Origin: Lachnospiraceae bacterium UBA7054
GTDB taxonomy: Bacteria; Bacillota; Clostridia; Lachnospirales; Lachnospiraceae
Length of the DNA: 64,000 bases
Assembly: GCA_002492725.1 (NCBI GenBank)
Contig: DLAF01000009.1
Span: 63,687 to 127,686, forward strand
Direction of reading: 5' to 3'
Part shown: piece after piece, positions 6,296 through 15,409 of the stretch
How positions within the stretch are numbered: position 1 is the first letter of the stretch
Layout of the letters: the number at the start of each line of letters is the position of its first letter
Notes under the pieces: model-generated
The model's input: only the letters and a program-made list of their open reading frames with translations
Told to the model about the DNA's origin: nothing
The model's database searches: none
Made by a program: the position numbers and the translations under genes

Positions 6296-8350
6296 ATGCA
6301 GGAAGTAGTGGTAAGCGTATTGCTGGCGGCTGTGATTATCATGGCCGCCATGGTATTAGATGTGATTGGCAGGAGAAAGAAGGGCTTGACAAAAAAACAG
6401 AGTGTCATGATGCGCCGTATTTTGCTTGCCGCCGTGATTCTGTTTGTACTGCAATTTATCTCAGCCAAGCAGTTTGCGTCGCTCGATGGCTATTTATTTC
6501 CTTCTGCGGGAAGATGGCTGCGTTTCGCCTGCTATCTGGCCGATTATCTAATCATCGGTTATGATATTTTAAAAAAGGCGGCGAAGGGCATCAAGAACCG
6601 CCGCGTTTTTGATGAAAGCTTTTTGATGACGGTGGCCACCGTCGGTGCCATGGCGCTGGCAATCTATGAAAACGGCGAGTATCTGGAAGCCATTGCCGTG
6701 ATGCTGTTTTATCAGATTGGGGAGTGGTTCCAGGGGTACGCTGTGGGCAAAAGCCGCCGCAATATCAGTGAACTCATGGATATCCGTCCTGATTACGCAA
6801 ATGTGGAATCGGACGGACAACTGGAACAGGTGGACCCTGACGAAGTGGAGATCGGCAGCGTGATCGTTGTGCAGCCGGGAGAGAAAATACCGATTGACGG
6901 CAGGATTGTTGAGGGTGTTTCCAGCTTAAATACCAGTGCGCTGACAGGGGAAAGTCTGCCCAGGGAAGTCGAAGCCGGGGATGAAGTGATCAGCGGCTGT
7001 ATCAGTATGACGGGTGTATTGAAGATACAGACGACGAAGGAATTTGGGGAATCCACGGTTTCCAAGATTTTAGACCTTGTGGAAAATGCAAGCTCCCGCA
7101 AATCGAAATCTGAAGACTTTATCTCTAAGTTTGCAAAAGTCTATACGCCGGCAGTCTGCTATGCGGCGCTGGCGCTGGCGGTTCTTCCGCCGCTTGTCCG
7201 TATGCTCTTTATGGGGCTGCCAGCAGAGTGGGGCGTCTGGATTTATCGGGCGCTGACCTTCCTGGTGATCAGCTGCCCCTGCGCGCTGGTGATCAGTATC
7301 CCCTTAAGTTTCTTTGCGGGAATCGGCGGCGCAAGCAGGGAAGGCGTGCTTGTCAAAGGTTCCAATTATCTGGAAATCCTCTCTAAGACGAAGTGTGTTG
7401 TCTTTGATAAAACAGGTACCATGACAAAGGGCGTTTTTGAAGTCAATGCGATTCATCATTCCGTCATTGAGGAAGAAAAGCTGATTGAGTATGCGGCGCT
7501 GGCGGAATGCGCCTCTTCCCATCCGATCAGCAAAAGCTTACAGCGGGCATATGGAAAGGAAATTGACAGAAGCCGGGTATCCAATATTCAGGAGATCAGC
7601 GGAAACGGCGTGACGGCGACTGTGGACGGCATGGAGATTGCTGCCGGCAATGATAAACTGATGAAACATCTGAATATTCCCTATCATGACTGTCATCACA
7701 CGGGAACGATCATTCATATGGGAATCAATGGGGAATATGCGGGGCATATCGTGATCTCCGATATCATTAAGCCGCATGCAAAAGCCGCAATTGCCGCGCT
7801 GAAAAAGGCAGGCGTGGAAAAAACGGTCATGCTGACCGGGGATGCGAAGAAGGTGGCGGATCAGGTGGCTGCCGAGCTTGCAATCGACGAGGTTTACAGC
7901 GAACTTCTGCCGGCCGATAAGGTGGAGAAGGTGGAGGCGCTTTTGCAGGCAAAACACGGAAAGGCGAAGCTTGCTTTTGTGGGCGACGGCATCAACGATG
8001 CGCCCGTGCTTTCGCGGGCTGACATTGGCATTGCCATGGGCGCTATGGGATCTGATGCGGCAATCGAGGCGGCGGATATCGTGCTCATGGACGACGATCC
8101 GCTTAAGATCGCACAGGCGATCAGGATATCCAGAAAATGCCTGCGCATCGTCTACCAGAATATCGTGTTTGCGCTGGCAGTCAAGTTTGCCTGTCTGGCG
8201 CTTGGCGCCGTGGGAATCGCCAATATGTATCTGGCCATCTTTGCGGATGTAGGCGTGATGGTGCTGGCGGTGTTAAATGCGATTCGCTGCCTGTTTACGG
8301 ATCGGGAAAGTACTTTCGGAAAAAATCGGGCAAATAATGTCGGGACGTAA
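6296..8350 (+). CDS. CadA/ZntA-type heavy-metal P1B ATPase
   Basis: A 684-residue P1B-type ATPase that exports divalent heavy metals (Zn, Cd, Pb) across the cytoplasmic membrane. Visible motifs are the TGES actuator loop, the transmembrane CPC site at residues 327-329 (SCPCALVIS), the phosphorylated Asp371 in DKTGT, the SHPISK nucleotide-domain motif and GDGINDAP. The CPC pattern and context favour the Zn/Cd group over copper, although assignment from motifs alone is not certain. The cytosolic HMA domain usual at the N-terminus is absent and is supplied as a separate gene upstream. The start has AAAGGAG nine bases before the ATG. Confidence 0.93.
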   Translation: MQEVVVSVLLAAVIIMAAMVLDVIGRRKKGLTKKQSVMMRRILLAAVILFVLQFISAKQFASLDGYLFPSAGRWLRFACYLADYLIIGYDILKKAAKGIKNRRVFDESFLMTVATVGAMALAIYENGEYLEAIAVMLFYQIGEWFQGYAVGKSRRNISELMDIRPDYANVESDGQLEQVDPDEVEIGSVIVVQPGEKIPIDGRIVEGVSSLNTSALTGESLPREVEAGDEVISGCISMTGVLKIQTTKEFGESTVSKILDLVENASSRKSKSEDFISKFAKVYTPAVCYAALALAVLPPLVRMLFMGLPAEWGVWIYRALTFLVISCPCALVISIPLSFFAGIGGASREGVLVKGSNYLEILSKTKCVVFDKTGTMTKGVFEVNAIHHSVIEEEKLIEYAALAECASSHPISKSLQRAYGKEIDRSRVSNIQEISGNGVTATVDGMEIAAGNDKLMKHLNIPYHDCHHTGTIIHMGINGEYAGHIVISDIIKPHAKAAIAALKKAGVEKTVMLTGDAKKVADQVAAELAIDEVYSELLPADKVEKVEALLQAKHGKAKLAFVGDGINDAPVLSRADIGIAMGAMGSDAAIEAADIVLMDDDPLKIAQAIRISRKCLRIVYQNIVFALAVKFACLALGAVGIANMYLAIFADVGVMVLAVLNAIRCLFTDRESTFGKNRANNVGT

Positions 8351-8400
8351 AAAGGATCGCATAGTATACTGTGGTCACAGCGAAGAGGGAGGAGAGTTTG

Positions 8401-8426
8401 TGCCGGAGCAAAGAAATGCTCCGGCA
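8401..8426 (+). promoter_or_regulatory. Leader hairpin before an AraC-family gene
   Basis: Perfect 10-bp stem TGCCGGAGCA / TGCTCCGGCA with a six-base loop, ending two bases before the GGAGG ribosome binding site of the regulator gene. It lacks a U-run. A similar leader occurs at 32143-32176. Confidence 0.5.
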
Positions 8427-8437
8427 TGGAGGTAACC

Positions 8438-9304
8438 ATGGAATGGACGGAAGCAATCAGTGAAGCAATCAATTATATTGAGGAACACATCACCGATGAT
8501 ATTTCAATGTATGAGGTGGCTGACCATGTGCATGTTTCACCGTTTTATTTTCACAAAGGATTCAGTATTTTATGCGGCTATACCGTGACGGAATATATCA
8601 GGAACCGCAGACTGGCGCTTGCGGGGCAGGAATTGCTGGCAAATGACAGTACCGTGATGGAGCTTGCCATAAAATACGGCTATGAATCACCTGACAGCTT
8701 TACGAAAGCTTTTACCAAATTTCATGGACATTCGCCCTCCAATGTGCGAAAAGATAAGGCAATGATCAAGGACTTCGCACCGCTGAAATTGACAATCTCA
8801 TTGAAAGGCGGGTATACTATGGAGTACAGAATTGACAAAAAAGAAGCGTTTACGGTTTTGGCAGTATCAAGGGAGTTTGATTATAAAAATGCGAAAGAGA
8901 AAATTCCGTTATACTGGAAAGAACATTATGAAAAGGGAAACGGGAAGTATATCTGCGGCATGTATGGAATCAACATCGATCCGCAGATGGGGAATGATCG
9001 TTTTACGTATCTGATCGCGGATGTCTATAATCCGGCGGTTACGATTGCGGAAGGAATGGAAGTAACTACGATTCCGGCTTTCACATGGGCAGTGTTTCCC
9101 TGTAAAGGACCGCTTGTACAGACATTTCAGGCATTAAATAGCAAGGTGTTTTCTGAATGGCTTCCGGCGCAGCGGGACTATGAAATTGCGGCAGGATACT
9201 GTGTGGAAATGTATGACGACGTTAGTAAGTATCCGAACGGAACGGCCGATGAGAATTATTATGCGGAGATGTGGATTCCGATTAAAAAGAAGGGATCGGA
9301 ATAA
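8438..9304 (+). CDS. AraC-family regulator with GyrI-like effector domain
   Basis: A 288-residue protein with two N-terminal helix-turn-helix units of the AraC/Rob kind (residues about 10-105, including LAIKYGYESPDSFTKAF) and a C-terminal GyrI-like small-molecule-binding domain from about 130. Such proteins bind lipophilic drugs or act as multidrug sensors. The start is ATG 8438, which has GGAGG five bases upstream; an in-frame ATG at 8426 lies before that RBS. It stands alone after the metal-efflux gene, with a strong hairpin just before its RBS. Confidence 0.88.
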   Translation: MEWTEAISEAINYIEEHITDDISMYEVADHVHVSPFYFHKGFSILCGYTVTEYIRNRRLALAGQELLANDSTVMELAIKYGYESPDSFTKAFTKFHGHSPSNVRKDKAMIKDFAPLKLTISLKGGYTMEYRIDKKEAFTVLAVSREFDYKNAKEKIPLYWKEHYEKGNGKYICGMYGINIDPQMGNDRFTYLIADVYNPAVTIAEGMEVTTIPAFTWAVFPCKGPLVQTFQALNSKVFSEWLPAQRDYEIAAGYCVEMYDDVSKYPNGTADENYYAEMWIPIKKKGSE

Positions 9305-9350
9305 GCGGGATTCGGATTACGGACAGAAACAGTAAAGGTGAAACAGAACC

Positions 9351-10433
9351 ATGGAGACACATGCACAGCGCTCAATCAGACATTGCATAGAAATGATTGC
9401 CCCCTTTGAACTGCCGAAGCGGCAGGGAGAAGGCGGGCAATTGCAGTTTTATGAATTTATGCTTTCCCTCTATCGGGAAATGTATAGGAGGCCGAAGGAA
9501 TACATGGTGTTTCCGCAGCCTTACGAAGAGTACATGAAGAAATTGAAAGAGCAGGAAGCGGGGAAGAAAAAGGAGAAGGAACATGTAACAAATTCCCGTG
9601 AGAGCACGCTGAGAAACACGTTTCAGCAAGCTATACAGTTTTATGCGCTGTATCTATACCGTGTGGGTTTGAAAAGCAAGGGGATTGACGGGCAGACGGG
9701 CGCATTGATCTTACACAAAGAAGACTATGCCGATGTGATAGGGCAGATGGAGCGCATCCATGAATCGCAATATAATGACGCACGATATGAAGTGCTGGCA
9801 AAACGCGGCATTGGAGTCGGGGAGGATGGCGATACCGTTTTTATCGTGCACAGGGACTATCCGCAAATGATGGAAGGCATCGAGTATCTTTGTAAGGCGC
9901 CTGACAGCAAATACAAGTGGATGAATTTTCTGCGTCTTGATTTCAAAAACGCTTATTCCCCGATTCCGACCGTAAATGATATCTGTAAAACACTGTCTGC
10001 AGAGAATGCCGGGATCGTGGGGAAGCTGGAAGATTATCTGGCAGGTAGGAAGGTGAAGACAAAGATAAAACCGCTTCGGGGGATTGTCTCCGATTTTAAG
10101 TGGAAGGTCGAGTATGTCTGTAAGGGGAAAAATATCTGCGGCTTCTATGCGGACAACGAGTATTTTATGCTTTGTATTTATTTTAATCATTTTGCTAACA
10201 TTACGGCGTTTTCAGAGACTTTATATGAAGAGAATCGCGAATTGTTTCAGTGGTTCAAAGAGCAGTTTCCCGAACGATTATGCAAATGCCCCAATAACCG
10301 GAGGGTTTATTTTGGCGGCGAGAAGCGGCGGATCTGCGGGTTGTCCAATCGGGCAGAGATCGTAAATCCTGACGGAGAGGATGTAGACAGGGCTTTGTAT
10401 CTGTTAAAGAAGCGGCTTGAAGAAATGAATTGA
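9351..10433 (+). CDS. Uncharacterised 360-residue protein
   Basis: I do not recognise the family. The protein is soluble, with a charged segment KEQEAGKKKEKEH near residue 70 and a mixed alpha/beta remainder. The C-terminal region holds a Cys-rich stretch (CKCPNNRRVYFGG, then RRICGLSN), which might bind a metal or just be structural. It lies 46 bases after the AraC-GyrI gene, so it may share its transcript. Base composition is like that of the neighbours. Confidence 0.75.
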   Translation: METHAQRSIRHCIEMIAPFELPKRQGEGGQLQFYEFMLSLYREMYRRPKEYMVFPQPYEEYMKKLKEQEAGKKKEKEHVTNSRESTLRNTFQQAIQFYALYLYRVGLKSKGIDGQTGALILHKEDYADVIGQMERIHESQYNDARYEVLAKRGIGVGEDGDTVFIVHRDYPQMMEGIEYLCKAPDSKYKWMNFLRLDFKNAYSPIPTVNDICKTLSAENAGIVGKLEDYLAGRKVKTKIKPLRGIVSDFKWKVEYVCKGKNICGFYADNEYFMLCIYFNHFANITAFSETLYEENRELFQWFKEQFPERLCKCPNNRRVYFGGEKRRICGLSNRAEIVNPDGEDVDRALYLLKKRLEEMN

Positions 10434-10458
10434 AGAAGAAAGTATAGGGGTGGTATCT

Positions 10459-10980
10459 ATGATTTACTTTTCAAACGAACAAGTCATTATCCGCAACATG
10501 GAGCAGGCGGATGCGCAGGCGATCACGGATGCGGAAATCGAACAGGGGTGGGAGGCATCCGTCGATAAATATCATAAAAGATTAGAAGATCAAAAAGCGG
10601 GGAAAGCGATTGCTCTGGTTGCGGAATGTGACGGCAGACCGATTGGCTATATCAATGTATATCCCGACTGTTCATCGGGCGCATTTGGCGGGAAGGGATA
10701 TCCTGAGATTGTTGACTTCGGCGTTCTGGAAAAATATCGAAATAGAGGAATCGGTTCCATTTTAATGGATGTGGCGGAGGAGATAGCCGCCCAATATGCG
10801 CATATTGTTTACCTCGGCGTCGGGCTTCATAGCGGCTATGGAAGTGCGCAGCGAATGTATGTGAAACGCGGTTATATACCGGACGGTTCCGGGGTCTGGT
10901 ATCAGGATAAGATATGCGGACCGTATGAAGCGTGCCAAAATGATGACGATCTGGTCTTATATTTTTCAAAGAAATTGTGA
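10459..10980 (+). CDS. GNAT-family N-acetyltransferase
   Basis: A 173-residue acetyl-CoA-dependent acetyltransferase. The acetyl-CoA-binding motif A is FGVLEKYRNRGIGSILMD (R-x-x-G-x-G/A type), and YVKRGYIPDG is the C-terminal GNAT motif B region. The substrate is unknown. ATG 10459 is preferred because AGGGGTGG lies in front; the in-frame GTG at 10450 falls within that RBS. It starts 25 bases after the uncharacterised gene. Confidence 0.88.
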   Translation: MIYFSNEQVIIRNMEQADAQAITDAEIEQGWEASVDKYHKRLEDQKAGKAIALVAECDGRPIGYINVYPDCSSGAFGGKGYPEIVDFGVLEKYRNRGIGSILMDVAEEIAAQYAHIVYLGVGLHSGYGSAQRMYVKRGYIPDGSGVWYQDKICGPYEACQNDDDLVLYFSKKL

Positions 10981-11134
10981 GGTGAGTATTATGAAATTAA
11001 AACGTTTGCTCTAGCTCCATGCGGTTTTTGTATTGGCGATGCGTGTGGAGCGTAAAAAAATGTCGCCGCATTTCATTACTGAATAATACAGAATCCGCAT
11101 TCTAATTAAAATTAGGATTAAGGAGCGGTTCAGG

Positions 11135-11404
11135 ATGAAATATGAAAATGCAGATCATATTTTCCCGAAAGAATTGATGCATGAAATCAGACGATTTATG
11201 CCGGAAGGATATGTATATATTTCACCTCAAAGCAGTCGTAAGAAATGGGGAAGTGTTTCGGGACAAAAAGAGGAGTTGGAAAAAAGAAATCAGAAAATAT
11301 ATGAGGAATATCATTCCGGCAAAAGTATTGATGCGATTTCGAGGGAAAATTATTTATCGAGAAGTTCTATTTACAGAATATTGAAACAAGTTGAATGTAT
11401 GTAA
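11135..11404 (+). CDS. CD3324-family small helix-turn-helix protein
   Basis: An 89-residue protein with an N-terminal segment common to this family (FPKELMHEIRRFMPEGYVYI) and a C-terminal resolvase-like helix-turn-helix (KSIDAISRENYLSRSSIYRIL). It probably binds DNA. AAGGAG precedes the ATG. The inverted repeat CTAATT/AATTAG at 11101-11115 just before the RBS could be its own operator. A strong terminator follows immediately, so it is a one-gene unit. Confidence 0.8.
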   Translation: MKYENADHIFPKELMHEIRRFMPEGYVYISPQSSRKKWGSVSGQKEELEKRNQKIYEEYHSGKSIDAISRENYLSRSSIYRILKQVECM

Positions 11405-11409
11405 TTGTT

Positions 11410-11460
11410 GGAGCTGTTGCAAAAGTAGATGAAATCTAACGGAGCAACAGCTCCCTTTTA
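11410..11460 (+). terminator. Intrinsic terminator
   Basis: GGAGCTGTTGC pairs perfectly with GCAACAGCTCC (11 bp, 23-base loop) and is followed by CTTTTATT. Confidence 0.8.
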
Positions 11461-11583
11461 TTGAAAATACTAAATAGAGTTTTCGGCAGATCAAATGATT
11501 TGTTTTTGTGCTATATTAAACTTAGGCTTTTGGAGACTACTTGTAGAATATCTATTTCGCAAAAATTGGAGGGAGAGAGTGTT

Positions 11584-12345
11584 ATGCTATATCAGGGTTT
11601 ATTAGATGAAATCGTAGAGCAGAGCAGGCAAATCTTCGGTGAGGAGTTAATAGGTGTTTATCTGCACGGTTCTATGGCTATGGGATGTTTTCATGCGGAC
11701 AAAAGTGATATTGATCTGATTTTTGTGATCAGAGATCGTATCACGGATACACAGAAACTGCGGTTTATGAACTGCATTATAGATCTTAATAAAACAGCGC
11801 CAAGTAAAGGAATTGAATTAAGTATTGTAAAACAAAAGGATTGTAAGCATTTTGTATATCCGACACCGTTTGAACTGCATTTTTCAAATGCGCATCAACA
11901 GTGGTTTGCAGATAATCCGGCAGACTATATTCAAAAAATGAAGGGAACAGATAAGGATCTGGCGGCGCATTTTAAAGTGATAAAAAGCTATGGCGTTGTC
12001 CTGTATGGGGCTAATATCAATGATATATTTGCGGATGTACCAGGAAATGACTATATTGACAGCATTTGGAATGATATCAGGGAGGCAGGAGAAGATATCT
12101 TAGAAAACCCTGTATACATCATTTTAAATTTGTGCAGAGTGGCGGCTTTTCTCAAAGATGATCTGGTTCTTTCAAAAAAGCAGGGTGGTGAATGGGCAAT
12201 CAATCATCTTTCTTCCAAATATCATGTTTTGATTTCTCGCGCATTGCAAAGTTATATAGACGGAGAGGACATGGAGATAGACAATAGGGAAGGGAAAGAA
12301 TTTGCTGATGATATGATATCGCTGATAAAATCTATGATGAGTTAG
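11584..12345 (+). CDS. ANT-type aminoglycoside nucleotidyltransferase-like protein
   Basis: A 253-residue protein of the streptomycin/spectinomycin adenylyltransferase-like family. The nucleotidyltransferase motif is GSMAMGCFHADKSDIDLIFV (Gly29-Ser30, metal-binding Asp42 and Asp44), followed by an all-alpha C-terminal domain with NLCRVAAFL and KKQGGEWAI as in AadA-type enzymes. It may adenylylate an aminoglycoside, but chromosomal homologues often have unknown substrates. ATG 11584 has GGAGGGAGAG upstream; the open frame runs 41 codons further upstream without an RBS. It is a single-gene unit. Confidence 0.8.
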   Translation: MLYQGLLDEIVEQSRQIFGEELIGVYLHGSMAMGCFHADKSDIDLIFVIRDRITDTQKLRFMNCIIDLNKTAPSKGIELSIVKQKDCKHFVYPTPFELHFSNAHQQWFADNPADYIQKMKGTDKDLAAHFKVIKSYGVVLYGANINDIFADVPGNDYIDSIWNDIREAGEDILENPVYIILNLCRVAAFLKDDLVLSKKQGGEWAINHLSSKYHVLISRALQSYIDGEDMEIDNREGKEFADDMISLIKSMMS

Positions 12346-12441
12346 AGCAATAAAAAGGTTTCATAATAAAGTGATCAATAATTATGGAATCCGATCGGGA
12401 AGACAGCTATTCGGAAATGTCTGAGGAAAATGAATATTGTG

Positions 12442-12470
12442 TTGACAACCGAAAATATGTTCGATATAAT
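12442..12470 (+). promoter_or_regulatory. Perfect consensus sigma-A promoter
   Basis: TTGACA, exactly 17 bases, TATAAT. Transcription would start near 12477, which rules out the longer upstream reading frame of the next gene. Confidence 0.85.
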
Positions 12471-12563
12471 GGGGCGCATAGAATGAATGTTCTGTGCGAC
12501 TTTTCAATGCAATGCTTTGTTGCTGTTCAAAAAAGAGATGATGCAAAAATGGAGGGAGTAACT

Positions 12564-13487
12564 TTGAAAAAGATATCCATTGATACATTTTTGAGATTAA
12601 GGAAGCTGGTTTTCCGCAGCGCAAGACCGCTTGACTATACGATGTGGAAATACCTTTTTGAAAACGGCAGCTGTGACGATTTTCTGTCGGTTTTGGCTGC
12701 TTACCAAAATGAGGACGGCGGTTTTGGTTACGAGATCGAATGCAACAACTGGAACCCTCATTCTTCGCCCTATACCGTATGTATCGCGCTTGACTATCTG
12801 GACGTGACAGGGGATCAGGAAAGCGGATTAATGAGCGGGATGATTGCGGGGATCATAAAATACCTGAGTTCCGGAGCTTATCTGCTGGACGATGGATGGG
12901 TGGGGATGCAGGGAATTCCCGACAACAACGATTTCGCGCATATGCCATGGTTTCATTACGATGCCGAAAAAGCAGCCAAAGCTGATATCGGGGTAACAAA
13001 GCGGCTTGCGGACTTTATCCTTGCGCACGCGGACAGGAACAGCGATATTTACCGAAAGGCCGAGAGTCTGAAAGAACGGTATCGGCAATGCGGACAGGTA
13101 CTCCTTCATGGGTATCCGGATTATGATCCAATGGCGCTGAATATTGAAGCTTACGATCCGGAGACCTATCCGTCATGGCTGCCTCTGCCGATTTACTTTA
13201 TTGATTCTCCGGACAGCAGCTTTTATCCGGAGTGTAAAGGGACAGTGGAGAAAAATCTGGACACGATCATTGACACGCTGCTTTCCACACACGAGTTTCA
13301 GATTCCTTCCGCAGAGGAACTGGATGCATTTGAAAAAGGCACGCCACATCCGGATGGCAAGCGGTGGTGTGTGCCTGAACAGACGATTGGAAACTATTAT
13401 TGGAATAGTCATTTTATCATACGCGATCTGGATATTCTGAGGAAATTTGACAGACTGGATTTTGAACTGCCTGTTTTGATTCCGTAA
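12564..13487 (+). CDS. Terpenoid-cyclase-like alpha/alpha-toroid protein
   Basis: A 307-residue protein with the toroid repeat typical of terpene cyclases and prenyltransferase beta subunits: AAYQNEDGGFGYEIE near residues 45-60 is the QW-like motif. The catalytic DxDD of squalene-hopene cyclases is not visible, so cyclase activity is doubtful and the fold may serve another purpose. The start is a TTG at 12564 preceded by GGAGGGAG; the frame is open further upstream, but that part lies before the perfect promoter at 12442-12470. No isoprenoid genes are nearby. Confidence 0.7.
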   Translation: MKKISIDTFLRLRKLVFRSARPLDYTMWKYLFENGSCDDFLSVLAAYQNEDGGFGYEIECNNWNPHSSPYTVCIALDYLDVTGDQESGLMSGMIAGIIKYLSSGAYLLDDGWVGMQGIPDNNDFAHMPWFHYDAEKAAKADIGVTKRLADFILAHADRNSDIYRKAESLKERYRQCGQVLLHGYPDYDPMALNIEAYDPETYPSWLPLPIYFIDSPDSSFYPECKGTVEKNLDTIIDTLLSTHEFQIPSAEELDAFEKGTPHPDGKRWCVPEQTIGNYYWNSHFIIRDLDILRKFDRLDFELPVLIP

Positions 13488-13561
13488 ATTTTCATTTGAT
13501 GTGTTAAGCAAAAGGCTTATGTTCCATGGCAGTATGAAGAGCGGGGATAGGAGACGGAAGG

Positions 13562-15409
13562 ATGAGAAAGGGAAAGGAACAAAATAAAAAGGAGCAAAAG
13601 CTGACATTCTGGGAGACCATAAAAAATGACTGCTATGCGTTAAGGCTTGGATTTTCAATCGGGAAGAGCATGGTGATACACTCTTTTTTTATGCAGGCAT
13701 CAGGATATTTTGAATGGGTGTTTTTCGATGCGGTTTTCATACGTTACATTGTTGGCGCACTGGATCAAAATCAGGATTTCCGGCTGGTCTTTCAGTTTAT
13801 TCTGATGTGTGGGGCATTGTTCTTTTTGCTGAGCGTGTACGGGAATTATGTGGAGAACGTAGTATATCCCCTGTCAGCGACCAAACTGTATTACGGCGTT
13901 TATACAAAATTGTATGAGAAGGCAAAAAATGTGGAGCTTCGCTGCTATGAGGATCCGGAATTTTATAACCGGTATACGATGTCAATGGACGGCGCGGATA
14001 CCAAAATCATGGAAATTATCCGGAATGTGTGGGGCGTGCTCGGTGGAACAGCAGCGACAGTCGCAGTGTTCTGGTTTATGTACGATATTGACCATTACGC
14101 CGTACTGTTTATCCTGTCCCCATTGATCGGCAATTTTGTATTTGGTCATTTTAAAAATAAATATGAGTTTAGACGGTATACGGAACAGGCTCCGGATGAT
14201 AAGGTACTCAATTATGTAAACCGGGTGATGTATCTTCCTGACTATGCAAAAGAAATCAGGCTTTCCAATGTGTTCTCACTCTTAAAGCAGCAGTACCGCA
14301 ATGCGACACAGCACAAAGTCCGCACGGCTGTGAAGTATGCTTTCAGCAACGCGAGCCTGAATTTTTTGAAGATCACCTTTACTTTTACCGTGATTTTTGA
14401 GGGCGTGCTGTTGTATGCGGTATACCGCAACCGCGTCACGGGTTCGATTTCTCTGGCGCAGCTTACGGTCATGTCCAGCCTGATGGTAGCCATGACATGG
14501 ATCCTGATCGGCCTGTTTGAGAATATCATGAATATTATGAAAAATGGCATGTTCATCAATAATCTGAAAGGCTTTTTGGATTATGAGGAAAAAATCCCTG
14601 AGGATCAGGACGGCGTGATGCCGGAGGGAAAATTTGAGACGCTGGAATTTGATCATGTAAGTTTTTCCTATCAGGACGAAGAGACGATCAAAGACTTGTC
14701 CTTTACAATCAGGGCGGGTGAGATTGCAGCATTAGTCGGGCACAACGGAGCCGGAAAAACCACGATCATTAAGCTGCTTCTGCGCCTGTATGACCCTGTT
14801 TCAGGTGTGATCCGGCTAAACGGAAGGGATATCAGGGAATACAATCTACACGCATACAGGGAGCTGTTTGCTGTCACGTTTCAGGATTTTTGCATATTTG
14901 GCATAAGCGTTATGGAGAATGTGCTGATGGGAAGACACTATGAAAATGATGAACAGACAGCCGTGGATGCGTTGAAAAAGGCGGGGGTTTATGAGAAAGT
15001 AATGTCTTTGCCGGAAGGCTTGCATACGGTGATGACCAGAGAATTTGATGAAAACGGTGCGGTCTTTTCGGGCGGTGAGAGTCAGAAGCTTGCCGTGGCG
15101 AGAACGTTTGCAAAGGATTCCTGCATCAAGATTTTCGACGAGCCGTCAAGCGCGCTTGACCCAATAGCGGAATATGAACTTTTTCAAAATATTATGAAAG
15201 AAGGCAGCGACCACACCATGTTTTTTATCTCGCACAGGCTGTCTTCGGTCAAAAAATGCGATAAGGTCTTTATGCTGGAAGGCGGTCGGCTGATCGAGGA
15301 AGGTTCCCACGCAGAGCTGATGGCGCGAGACGGCAGTTATGCACGGATGTACCGCAGGCAGGCCATGAATTATCTGGCATTGGACACGGAAGAGGAGGTG
15401 GCGGGTTGA
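13562..15409 (+). CDS. ABC exporter half-transporter, pair 1 subunit A
   Basis: A 615-residue type IV ABC exporter half: six-helix membrane domain (about residues 30-330) fused to an ATPase. Walker A is GHNGAGKTT near residue 393, the signature FSGGESQKLAVAR, Walker B IKIFDEPSSALD, and the H-loop ISHRLSS. It should dimerise with the product of the next gene, which starts inside its stop codon. The cargo is not evident; lipids, peptides and drugs are all possible. All catalytic residues of the ATPase are present. Confidence 0.92.
   Translation: MRKGKEQNKKEQKLTFWETIKNDCYALRLGFSIGKSMVIHSFFMQASGYFEWVFFDAVFIRYIVGALDQNQDFRLVFQFILMCGALFFLLSVYGNYVENVVYPLSATKLYYGVYTKLYEKAKNVELRCYEDPEFYNRYTMSMDGADTKIMEIIRNVWGVLGGTAATVAVFWFMYDIDHYAVLFILSPLIGNFVFGHFKNKYEFRRYTEQAPDDKVLNYVNRVMYLPDYAKEIRLSNVFSLLKQQYRNATQHKVRTAVKYAFSNASLNFLKITFTFTVIFEGVLLYAVYRNRVTGSISLAQLTVMSSLMVAMTWILIGLFENIMNIMKNGMFINNLKGFLDYEEKIPEDQDGVMPEGKFETLEFDHVSFSYQDEETIKDLSFTIRAGEIAALVGHNGAGKTTIIKLLLRLYDPVSGVIRLNGRDIREYNLHAYRELFAVTFQDFCIFGISVMENVLMGRHYENDEQTAVDALKKAGVYEKVMSLPEGLHTVMTREFDENGAVFSGGESQKLAVARTFAKDSCIKIFDEPSSALDPIAEYELFQNIMKEGSDHTMFFISHRLSSVKKCDKVFMLEGGRLIEEGSHAELMARDGSYARMYRRQAMNYLALDTEEEVAG

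Noticed and set aside
10991..11014. Seven-codon frame MKLKRLL after the GNAT gene
   Set aside because: It has a GGTGAG-like RBS but stops after seven codons; no hairpin-plus-gene arrangement supports a leader peptide. Perhaps a remnant.
12384..12563. 60-codon N-terminal extension of the terpenoid-cyclase-like protein
   Set aside because: The region holds a perfect promoter, and the RBS GGAGGGAG directly serves the TTG at 12564.
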